A stretch of DNA of 6,572 nucleotides from an uncultured Flavobacteriaceae bacterium. Its GTDB lineage: Bacteria > Bacteroidota > Bacteroidia > Flavobacteriales > Flavobacteriaceae. The notes beneath the pieces are model-generated. The model was not told the DNA's origin. It saw only the letters and a program-made list of their open reading frames with translations, and searched no databases. Every line of letters starts with the position of its first letter. Position 1 is the stretch's first letter. Location: positions 1-6,572 of the forward strand of contig CALZKX010000385.1 of assembly GCA_945788155.1 (NCBI GenBank), read 5' to 3'. Shown in pieces: positions 1 through 5,158 of this stretch. Position numbers and translations under genes: made by a program.

Positions 1-263
1 ATAATTACCAAGAGCGTTTACCAGACTATAAACGAGCAGATTTTGGGCTCTCGTATGTTATTATAAATAAAGACAAAACCTACTCTGGATGGAAACAAAA
101 ATTTACAGAGCTAAGTGTAGGCTTTGAAATTTTTAATATGTTCGACGTACAAAACTCCATTACAAACACTTGGGTTAGGGATGTGTACTCAAAACGCCAA
201 TACTCGATCCCAAATTACCTAACACCCAGAATCTTCAACCTTAGGGTTGGATTTCAATTTTAA
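1..263 (+). CDS. TonB-dependent outer-membrane receptor, C-terminal fragment
   Basis: This is the last 86 codons of a gene that begins left of the window; the reading frame starts at base 3 and stops with TAA at 261-263. The fragment shows the alternating hydrophobic/polar pattern of the last strands of an outer-membrane beta-barrel: a 'LPDYKRADFGLSY' strand, a charged loop (KDKTYSGWKQK), a 'LSVGFEIFNMFD' strand carrying the N(M/L)FD-type turn common in TonB-dependent receptors, a 'NYLTPRIFNLRVGFQF' final strand and a terminal Phe, the usual C-terminal signal for barrel insertion by BamA. Such receptors import siderophores, metals, vitamins or glycans using energy from TonB-ExbB-ExbD. The plug domain and TonB box lie outside the window, so the substrate cannot be read. 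The following gene on the same strand encodes a membrane Fe-S protein, which makes metal uptake a reasonable but unproven guess. Confidence 0.85.
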   Translation, partial: NYQERLPDYKRADFGLSYVIINKDKTYSGWKQKFTELSVGFEIFNMFDVQNSITNTWVRDVYSKRQYSIPNYLTPRIFNLRVGFQF

Positions 264-389
264 GATTACCCTCCTATTATCGATTTATTCTACATGATAT
301 AGATTAAATTAGTGTTTATTATAAAAAGAGATTATTTTGTCCTCTATTATTGATTTATCCTCAAATCTAAATAACTAATTTAACTTACA
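264..389. other. intergenic region with imperfect duplicated block
   Basis: This 126-bp gap separates the receptor from the 4Fe-4S membrane protein. It is very AT-rich and holds no ORF. Two similar 16-base blocks (tattat[c/t]gatttat[t/c]c) occur at 275-290 and 345-360. No convincing terminator hairpin and no full TAnnTTTG promoter were found; the nearest match is TTATTTTG at 332-339, which differs at one key base. Whether the downstream gene is cotranscribed with the receptor cannot be decided from the sequence. Confidence 0.5.
275..360 (+). repeat. imperfect 16-bp direct repeat pair
   Basis: The two copies are TATTATCGATTTATTC (275-290) and TATTATTGATTTATCC (345-360), matching at 14 of 16 positions with start points 70 bp apart. 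Both copies are preceded by a C/T-rich stretch ending in CT (ccctcc and gtcct). The second copy ends 29 bp before the start codon of the next gene. The pair may be a duplicated regulatory site or an old local duplication; chance is a real alternative in such AT-rich DNA. Confidence 0.35.
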
Positions 390-1460
390 ATGGAAAAATA
401 TAGAGTAAAATCTAGCAATAAATTATCACGCTCTTCAATTTTAATTTGGAGAGCTGTACAATACACAGTTTGGCTTATTGGAGTATATATCATTTATAAC
501 TTGATATTTAATCCTACTCTAGGAATTCATTTGTTTTGGAATATTTTAATACCTATAGCTCCACTACTATTAGTATTTTTAGCAGGCTTATGGCGCAACG
601 TTTGCCCAATGGCATCCATGTCTTTATTATTTAGGCACTTAGGTATGTCTAAAAGAAAAAAACTAACAATAAAACAGTCAGGAAAGTTAAATCTAATTGC
701 AATTATTGCACTCTTTATTATTGTGCCAATGAGGCATGCTATATTTGACATGAATGGTCCAGCAACAGCAATTTTATTATTTTCAATAGCTGCTATTGCA
801 ATTGTTGTAGGTTTTTTTTATGAATGGAAAAGCGCTTGGTGTTCTGGACTTTGCCCAATACATCCTGTAGAAAAATTATATGGACAAAAAAGTAAGCTAT
901 CACTTCCTAATGCACACTGTAATCAATGCTTTAAATGTGTTACACCATGTCCGGATTCAACACCTAATATTAATCCACTTTCTACAAGCAAGACGATATA
1001 TCATAAACTAACTGGATTTTTAACTATTGGAGCATTTCCTGGCTTTGTTTGGGGATGGTTTCAATTTCCGGATTTTCAAGGAATATATAGTTTTGGTCAA
1101 CTTATAATGATATATAAACAACCAATGTTAGGAGCTATAGTAACAACCTTAGCTTATGTGATTTTAAAAAGATATATAAACAAAAATGAGCTAATTAAAC
1201 TCTTTGCGGCTCTAGCTATTTCATGTTATTATTGGTTTAGGATTCCTGCATTATTGGGTTTTGGCATTTTCCCAGGTGATGGAATGCTTATTGACTTGTC
1301 TAGTACTATACCAGAATTCTTTATTTATATTATAGTTTCGGCAATAATACTATTTATTTCCTCATGGCTTATTTTTAGCAAGAAAAGAAAAAATAGCTGG
1401 ACGATAAGACCTATTTACGCCAAATCAAACAATAAATTAATAAATGGGAAAAATTATTGA
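390..1460 (+). CDS. membrane 4Fe-4S protein, NapH/NosR-like (polyferredoxin type)
   Basis: This 356-residue protein has several hydrophobic helices (about 22-45, 50-68, 101-118, 126-144, 207-225, 243-260, 268-292 and 308-330) and cysteine motifs facing one side. Seen directly: a CP at residue 72 (WRNVCPMAS), a Cys151-x3-Cys155-Pro motif (CSGLCPIHP), and a ferredoxin-type Cys177-x2-Cys180-x2-Cys183-x3-Cys187-Pro cluster that should bind one 4Fe-4S centre. The Cx3CP signatures on membrane helices plus a soluble ferredoxin segment are the hallmark of the NapH/NosR/CcoG-like electron-transfer group, which moves electrons from quinol or from the cytoplasm across the membrane. The first CP motif lacks its partner Cys (Trp at residue 68), and only one 4Fe-4S cluster is present where NapH usually has two. 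Family assignment is good; electron donor and acceptor are unknown. The start at 390 gives a positively charged N-terminus before the first helix and is preceded by A/T-rich sequence. The neighbouring TonB receptor hints at a metal-linked redox role. Confidence 0.75.
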   Translation: MEKYRVKSSNKLSRSSILIWRAVQYTVWLIGVYIIYNLIFNPTLGIHLFWNILIPIAPLLLVFLAGLWRNVCPMASMSLLFRHLGMSKRKKLTIKQSGKLNLIAIIALFIIVPMRHAIFDMNGPATAILLFSIAAIAIVVGFFYEWKSAWCSGLCPIHPVEKLYGQKSKLSLPNAHCNQCFKCVTPCPDSTPNINPLSTSKTIYHKLTGFLTIGAFPGFVWGWFQFPDFQGIYSFGQLIMIYKQPMLGAIVTTLAYVILKRYINKNELIKLFAALAISCYYWFRIPALLGFGIFPGDGMLIDLSSTIPEFFIYIIVSAIILFISSWLIFSKKRKNSWTIRPIYAKSNNKLINGKNY

Positions 1461-1634
1461 ACACTAAAAATAGTTAATAAGAAGTAATACATTAAGTTTT
1501 CTATTGTTACTTTAAGACTTTGGGCAACAATTCTTCCTGCCATTTTTAATCTAAATTTTAGCGAAGCTAATCCAATTATTTTTTAATTTAGTTGGTTTCT
1601 AATTTAATCTTTGCAGGACTCTTAATTTTTCAAG
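1461..1634. other. convergent intergenic region, weak terminator candidate
   Basis: This 174-bp gap lies between the converging 3' ends of the 4Fe-4S membrane protein gene and the cysteine desulfurase gene. It contains no ORF of credible length. The only clear hairpin is a perfect 5-bp stem, TTAGC/GCTAA, with a GAA loop at 1558-1570; a GCGAAGC mini-hairpin is unusually stable for its length. It is followed on the plus strand, after a short gap, by a run of T at 1579-1584, so it may act as a weak terminator for the plus-strand gene. Confidence 0.35.
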
Positions 1635-2780
1635 TTAAGCGTTAATTAACCCTTTCAATATTTCAAGCAAATAATCTATTTCTTCTTTGGTATTATAAAT
1701 ACTAAAAGAAAACCTAACTGATGGTTTTTGTAATTCTTCTGCATTGAGTATTTGCGAAAGCACATGTGAACTTGCCGTAGCACCACTTTGGCAAGCACTG
1801 CCTTTGGAGCAAGCAATACCCTTTAAATCTAATTGAAACAAAAGCATTGCCGATTTTTCTTCTGATACTGGTAAACGCATATTAACCAAGGTATAGGTGC
1901 TTTTTTCCATATCGCCAGAGCAACCATTAAATTCTACTTTTGGTAACTCTTTTGAAATTTTTGAAATAAAATATTCTTTTAAACCTTTTACATAAGCACT
2001 TTCTTTTTCAAGATTTGTATATGCCAGTTTAAGCGATTCACCCAAACCTACAATATTATGCACACTTTCGGTGCCTGCGCGATAGCCTCGCTCCTGCTCG
2101 CCTCCAAAAATTAATGGCTTTAGCCCTGAGCCTTTTCTTATAAAACAAAAACCAACGCCTTTTGGTCCATGAAACTTATGTGCACTTGCTGCTAAAAAAT
2201 CGATAGGAATGTCTTGTAAATCTAAGGCGTAGTGCCCAACAGATTGCACAGTATCGCTGTGAAACAATGCATTATTGGTTTTACACATAAGAGCAACACC
2301 TCTTATATCTAGCATATTTCCAATTTCGTTATTTATATGCATTAAGGTCACCAACTGTTTTTCATGTGATTGTAATAAGGTTTCTAAATGGTTGTAATCG
2401 ACCATTCCATTCGCATCAATATTTACATATTGCACTGTAATATCATACTCTTTTACAAGCTCATCAATAGTGTGTAAAATGGCGTGATGTTCAATTTTAG
2501 ATGTAATAATTTCAGTAACACTTAAATCCCTTACAGCACTTCGAAGCACTAAATTATCGGCTTCTGTGCCTCCAGAAGTAAACACAATTTCTCCAGTAGA
2601 TACATTAAAATAGGATCCAATTTCTTTTCTAATTCCTTCAATTAAAGATTTAGATGAACGACCAAAACTATGGGTAGATGAAGCATTTCCATAATTATTT
2701 TTTAAACAAATAGCCATTGCATCAATGACCTCACTACGTATTTGAGTTGTTGCAGCATTATCAAAATATACTTGCCTCAT
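1635..2780 (-). CDS. cysteine desulfurase, IscS/NifS-like (class V aminotransferase)
   Basis: This 381-residue PLP enzyme removes sulfur from L-cysteine, giving alanine and an enzyme-bound persulfide used for Fe-S clusters, thiolated tRNA or other sulfur acceptors. Landmarks run in family order: N-terminal YFDNAATTQ (5-13), the SGGTEADN loop (69-76) binding PLP phosphate, IEHHA with the ring-stacking His at 98, HSDTVQS with Asp176 and Gln179 contacting PLP, SAHK with the Schiff-base lysine at 202, RAGTES near 234-239, and the mobile loop SKGSACQSG with the catalytic Cys at 330. That loop resembles group I (IscS/NifS) rather than SufS enzymes. The reading frame extends upstream to an ATG at 2810, but the start at 2780 is preferred: homologues begin just before YFDNAATT, and a TATTTTTG promoter element at 2800-2807 lies downstream of the longer start. 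No scaffold, regulator or suf/isc genes are next to it, so it appears to stand alone; tRNA thiolation or general sulfur supply are both possible. Confidence 0.92.
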   Translation of the reverse strand: MRQVYFDNAATTQIRSEVIDAMAICLKNNYGNASSTHSFGRSSKSLIEGIRKEIGSYFNVSTGEIVFTSGGTEADNLVLRSAVRDLSVTEIITSKIEHHAILHTIDELVKEYDITVQYVNIDANGMVDYNHLETLLQSHEKQLVTLMHINNEIGNMLDIRGVALMCKTNNALFHSDTVQSVGHYALDLQDIPIDFLAASAHKFHGPKGVGFCFIRKGSGLKPLIFGGEQERGYRAGTESVHNIVGLGESLKLAYTNLEKESAYVKGLKEYFISKISKELPKVEFNGCSGDMEKSTYTLVNMRLPVSEEKSAMLLFQLDLKGIACSKGSACQSGATASSHVLSQILNAEELQKPSVRFSFSIYNTKEEIDYLLEILKGLINA

Positions 2781-2799
2781 ATTTATTTCTTTTGAGGCA

Positions 2800-2807
2800 C
2801 AAAAATA
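2800..2807 (-). promoter_or_regulatory. putative -7 element for the cysteine desulfurase gene
   Basis: On the minus strand this reads TATTTTTG, a full match to the Bacteroidota sigma-factor -7 consensus TAnnTTTG. It would place the transcript start near 2793, about a dozen bases before the ATG at 2780. No TTTG-like -33 element is visible at the expected distance. It supports the shorter start codon for the gene. Confidence 0.5.
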
Positions 2808-2834
2808 CATTAAGTAAAATTATTTTTGTTATGA

Positions 2835-2865
2835 TTCGTTTTAAAATACAATTCCTTTATTTTTG
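2835..2865 (+). promoter_or_regulatory. putative promoter of the lipoprotein gene
   Basis: TATTTTTG at 2858-2865 matches the Bacteroidota -7 consensus TAnnTTTG in full. Nineteen bases upstream is TTCG (2835-2838), a weak match to the -33 TTTG box at the right spacing. A start of transcription near 2872 would leave a short leader before the ATG at 2883. A second TATTTTTG at 2821-2828 has no upstream partner and is a less likely alternative. Confidence 0.5.
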
Positions 2866-2882
2866 CTTACAAATTCAATACT

Positions 2883-3401
2883 ATGCGCAAATCGTTTTTT
2901 ATTTTATTAGCTTCGGTCTTTTTAATCACATCATGCAATGATGGTGAAATTATTACTGTAGATTTAGTGTTTAATGAAACATTGGCTTTATGTGGTGATG
3001 AAAATAGTGACAATTATGTGATTTATACCTTAAAAGATGATGCCGATGAATCCTTAACACTGCAATTTCCTGTAAATGAGACCAATAATTTAATATTCAA
3101 TCCAGTCGATAATCCGCATACTGGCTCTTTCAATATCGATAATAGCTCAGTAAAGTTTAATTATAGAACTTATAATGGAAATCCTTTGGAGTTGATATGT
3201 AACGATTTACCATCGTCTTCGGTTAATATTATTAAAGACTATGAAGCCCAAACTGGTACTGTAAATTATGCTTCAGAATACATAGATGACGCTGGTGTTA
3301 GAACAGTTACAGTCACATTTAGCATTACTAATCTAGATTTGACTATTTTGAATTCCACTCTTGAAGAACTAGGGACCTATACTTATTCATTTACATTATA
3401 A
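2883..3401 (+). CDS. secreted lipoprotein of unknown function
   Basis: This 172-residue protein starts with a short lipoprotein signal peptide: MRKS, a hydrophobic core, then the lipobox LITSC with the acylated Cys at residue 18. The residues just after it, NDGEI, are acidic, similar to the export signal that sends Bacteroidota lipoproteins to the outer surface. The mature part is acidic and rich in beta-forming, Thr/Asn/Ser residues with short alternating stretches (for example TVTVTFSIT near 141-149), so a beta-sandwich fold is likely. Two further cysteines at 37 and 106 could form one disulfide. No enzyme motif was recognised and the family is not one I can name. The gene is divergent from the cysteine desulfurase and convergent with the Smr gene, overlapping that gene's end by 6 bp, so it is probably transcribed alone. 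Confidence 0.75.
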   Translation: MRKSFFILLASVFLITSCNDGEIITVDLVFNETLALCGDENSDNYVIYTLKDDADESLTLQFPVNETNNLIFNPVDNPHTGSFNIDNSSVKFNYRTYNGNPLELICNDLPSSSVNIIKDYEAQTGTVNYASEYIDDAGVRTVTVTFSITNLDLTILNSTLEELGTYTYSFTL

Positions 3402-3950
3402 GGTTGGGTTCTGATAGATATACACCTCAGTAGCACCTAAGCCATACTTTTGGTAATTTGCATTGTAAAACTTTACAGTGTCGTAATGCTTAAATAAATA
3501 CTCAAGTTCTAGTTTTAGTACACCTTCGCCAACGCCATGAATAAATACTATTTTTTGAATGCGCTTCCTCATTGCAAACTCCAACTGTCTTTTAGCGGTA
3601 TTAAGTTGTAATGTTAGCATGTCGTGACTGGACATTCCTTTGGTGGAATTAGTGAGCTGATGTATGTGAAGGTCAACTTCCATTGTAGGCTGAAAACGTT
3701 CTTTAGGCTTCACTTTTTGAATCTTTCTTTTTTTAGTTTCCTTTTGTGAAACTGCTTCATTAAGTGATGTTTTAGAAAATATATTTGACTCTAAACTACC
3801 TTGTTGTTTTAAAACTAATTCCTTAACTAAAAACTCGAGTTCAAAACCTTCAGTAGTACTAATAATAGCCGTATTATTTTCAACTCGCACAATTTTACCA
3901 CTAATGGTTTCATCTAATACCTCAACCTCATCACCTACTTTAAAAGTCAT
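3396..3950 (-). CDS. short Smr-domain protein (MutS2 C-terminal-type nuclease domain)
   Basis: This 184-residue protein has two parts. Residues 1-48 form a small basic/hydrophobic beta module (VGDEVEVLDETISGKIVRVE) like the SH3/KOW-type start of Bacteroidota DUF2027/Smr proteins. A Lys/Gln-rich linker covers about 50-88. The Smr domain covers about 90-181, with the DLHIH motif at 93-97 (its Asp/His pair is typical of catalytic Smr), the glycine-rich IHGVGEGVLK at 137-146, and a C-terminal YGLGATEVYIY strand. Smr domains nick or cleave DNA or RNA and occur at the end of MutS2 and as separate proteins. The middle domain found in longer Bacteroidota relatives is missing here, so this is a minimal version. 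The start ATG at 3950 overlaps the stop of the upstream small membrane-protein gene as ATGA, implying coupled translation. The nucleic-acid substrate is unknown. Confidence 0.85.
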   Translation of the reverse strand: MTFKVGDEVEVLDETISGKIVRVENNTAIISTTEGFELEFLVKELVLKQQGSLESNIFSKTSLNEAVSQKETKKRKIQKVKPKERFQPTMEVDLHIHQLTNSTKGMSSHDMLTLQLNTAKRQLEFAMRKRIQKIVFIHGVGEGVLKLELEYLFKHYDTVKFYNANYQKYGLGATEVYIYQNPTL

Positions 3951-4144
3951 TCTTCTTCTTCCTTTATAAAACTGTCATTAATAGTTGGTTTATTTGAAAT
4001 ACCTCGCGAAAGCCTATACAAACCAGACATTAATAAAATGATGCCTACAATTAAAATATACACATTCTGATTTTCTTCGGCTTGTGCATAAAGTGCGATT
4101 AAACCACCTATAAGGATTAAAACAATATTAACTATTCTTGACAT
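3947..4144 (-). CDS. small two-helix membrane protein of unknown function
   Basis: This 65-residue protein has two hydrophobic helices (about 4-20 and 28-44) joined by a short polar turn (QAEENQN), a positively charged patch after helix 2 (YRLSRG, 43-48), and a soluble acidic tail ending EEEE. The positive patch suggests both termini are cytoplasmic. No named family was recognised. It is the first gene of a two-gene minus-strand unit: its TGA (3947-3949) overlaps the ATG of the Smr gene (3948-3950). A TATTTTTG -7 element at 4173-4180 lies at a suitable distance upstream of its ATG at 4144. The tight coupling to a real gene and the promoter argue that it is expressed despite its size. Confidence 0.7.
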   Translation of the reverse strand: MSRIVNIVLILIGGLIALYAQAEENQNVYILIVGIILLMSGLYRLSRGISNKPTINDSFIKEEEE

Positions 4145-4154
4145 TTTATATAAT

Positions 4155-4212
4155 ACTTACTTTTTATGAGTCCAAAAATACTAATATCTCGTGTACTTCA
4201 CTTACTTTTTAT
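4155..4212 (+). repeat. exact 13-bp direct repeat in divergent promoter region
   Basis: ACTTACTTTTTAT occurs at 4155-4167 and again at 4200-4212, start points 45 bp apart, within the 79-bp gap between the divergent small membrane-protein gene (-) and the DUF2752 gene (+). One copy lies just upstream of each start codon. It may be a paired binding site serving both units, or chance in AT-rich DNA. The second copy includes TACTTTTT (4203-4210), one base off the -7 consensus, for the plus-strand genes. Confidence 0.4.
4173..4180 (-). promoter_or_regulatory. putative -7 element for the small membrane protein/Smr unit
   Basis: The minus strand reads TATTTTTG, a full match to TAnnTTTG. Transcription would begin near 4166, leaving about 20 bases of leader before the ATG at 4144. 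No clear TTTG -33 box is visible at the usual spacing. The element lies between the two copies of the 13-bp direct repeat. Confidence 0.45.
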
Positions 4213-4223
4213 AAATTAGCACC

Positions 4224-4526
4224 ATGCTTTTAACGTTTTTTATAAATTCACCCAAAGATTACATGTTGCCCTGCCTTAGTAAAAAATTACTGGGAATAGA
4301 GTGCTTTGGCTGTGGTTTTCAAAGATCTCTGGTGTTTTTGTTTCAAGGAGAATTTGTGGCTGCTTTTAGCATGTACCCAGGAATTTATCCGCTTTTTGCT
4401 TTAGGCATATTTATAATCTTGAATTTCTTTTTTAAAATTAAGTATGCTGAAAAAATTAAAATAACTTTAGTAGTTTTAAGCATTGCATTTATTGTAATTA
4501 ACTACGTATTAAAATTAACCAACTAG
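4224..4526 (+). CDS. DUF2752 family membrane protein (short form)
   Basis: This 100-residue protein carries the DUF2752 signature: a proline-cysteine (PC at 16-17), a 'KKLLGIECFGCGFQRS' segment with Cys27-x2-Cys30-Gly followed by Arg34, then two hydrophobic helices (about 52-70 and 78-96). The family usually reads CPxCGxTR or CPGCGxxRA; here Phe replaces the Pro after the first Cys. The family is widespread in bacteria and has no established function; the conserved cysteines suggest metal binding or a disulfide near the membrane surface. Compared with the paralogue at 5145-5555, it lacks a clear N-terminal transmembrane helix (residues 1-13 are short and only partly hydrophobic). Met14 is a possible alternative start. 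It is the first gene of a four-gene run; the next gene starts 12 bp after its stop. Confidence 0.85.
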   Translation: MLLTFFINSPKDYMLPCLSKKLLGIECFGCGFQRSLVFLFQGEFVAAFSMYPGIYPLFALGIFIILNFFFKIKYAEKIKITLVVLSIAFIVINYVLKLTN

Positions 4527-4538
4527 ATACTTTTTACT

Positions 4539-4862
4539 ATGGAACAACAAAAACTCAATACAACTTTAGTTTACATTTTATCAATTTTAGGATTTTTATG
4601 CTGCTGCCTTTTTGGAATAGGAGTTGTATTTGCAGGTATTGCATTCTATATAGCCTATACCAAACTAAAAGAAGCTTACGCAAATCCTGAAAATTATGAA
4701 AATATTGAAGCAATGAAAACTGCAAAAATTGTTGCCTTAGTTGTTTTAATAATTAATATATTAATGGTTATTAGAGTAGTTTATGTTTTCTACACAATAG
4801 GTATTGATGGTTTTATGGAGCAATATAATGAAGCCTTAGAGCAGTGGCAGCAAAACCAATAA
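4539..4862 (+). CDS. CCC-motif membrane protein (CD225-like topology)
   Basis: This 107-residue protein has two hydrophobic helices (about 10-39 and 63-88), the first containing three consecutive cysteines (21-23, FLCCCLFGIG), which is the signature of the Bacteroidota 'CCC motif membrane protein' group. The inter-helix loop is polar with an Asn/Glu/Tyr-rich stretch (ANPENYENIEAMKTAK), matching the position and pattern of the loop in CD225/dispanin proteins (compare the next gene: DGNYDEAINASKNAK). The C-terminal tail is soluble and rich in Glu and Gln. These similarities suggest it is a distant sister of the neighbouring CD225 protein; that relation is inference. Function is unknown. The start ATG at 4539 gives an MEQQKLN N-terminus similar to the neighbour's MEQIKPP. 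Gaps of 12 bp before and 17 bp after fit one transcript. Confidence 0.85.
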   Translation: MEQQKLNTTLVYILSILGFLCCCLFGIGVVFAGIAFYIAYTKLKEAYANPENYENIEAMKTAKIVALVVLIINILMVIRVVYVFYTIGIDGFMEQYNEALEQWQQNQ

Positions 4863-4879
4863 CAACTTAAAATTTTGAA

Positions 4880-5158
4880 ATGGAACAAATTAAACCACCT
4901 AGACCAAATAGCTATTTAGCACTCGCAATTATTAGTACCATACTTTGTTGTTTACCAATAGGCATAGTGAGCATTATTTATGCAACTAAGGTAAATAGCA
5001 GTTATGAAGATGGGAATTATGATGAAGCCATTAACGCTTCAAAAAATGCAAAAACCTGGGGATTAGTATCTATTGGAATTGCTGTAATTGGTTGGCTTAT
5101 TTATATGCTCATTTTTGGCGTTGCTATTTTTAGTGCATTAAACAATGGGGATTTCTAA
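4880..5158 (+). CDS. CD225/dispanin (IFITM-like) family membrane protein
   Basis: This 92-residue protein matches the CD225/dispanin family along its whole length: a proline-rich N-terminus (PPRPNSYL), a first helix with ILCCLPIGIVSIIYA holding paired Cys at 23-24, the conserved loop 'YATKVNSSYEDGNYDEA' and 'ASKNAKTW' (34-60), and a second helix (about 60-85). In the eukaryotic members (IFITM, PRRT2, SynDIG) this fold sits in membranes and alters fusion or channel behaviour, and the equivalent cysteine pair is palmitoylated in IFITM3; the role in bacteria is not established. The protein's last 14 bases are shared with the start of the next gene, so translation of the two is probably coupled. 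Flanking DUF2752 and CCC-motif genes suggest a joint membrane function. Confidence 0.92.
   Translation: MEQIKPPRPNSYLALAIISTILCCLPIGIVSIIYATKVNSSYEDGNYDEAINASKNAKTWGLVSIGIAVIGWLIYMLIFGVAIFSALNNGDF

Noticed and set aside
527..751. 74-codon minus-strand ORF
   Set aside because: Lies fully inside the 4Fe-4S membrane protein gene on the other strand and has no family features; the plus-strand frame has clear Cys motifs.
1454..1543. 29-codon minus-strand ORF starting MAGRIVAQSLK
   Set aside because: Too short, overlaps the end of the 4Fe-4S gene, no promoter or family match. Another frame at the same place reads KWQEELLPKVLK, which could be a remnant, but neither can be supported.
2781..2810. 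Ten-residue N-terminal extension of the cysteine desulfurase (MYFCASKEIN)
   Set aside because: A full -7 element lies inside this stretch, and family members begin just before the YFDNAATT motif.
2821..2828. Second TATTTTTG promoter-like site upstream of the lipoprotein gene
   Set aside because: No -33 partner at the right distance and a better-placed match exists at 2858-2865.
2747..2941. 64-codon plus-strand ORF
   Set aside because: Overlaps the start of the cysteine desulfurase, the divergent promoters and the lipoprotein signal peptide in another frame; hydrophobic only because the DNA is AT-rich.
4203..4210. TACTTTTT as the promoter of the DUF2752 operon
   Set aside because: One base off the -7 consensus and no -33 element nearby; kept only as part of the direct-repeat note.
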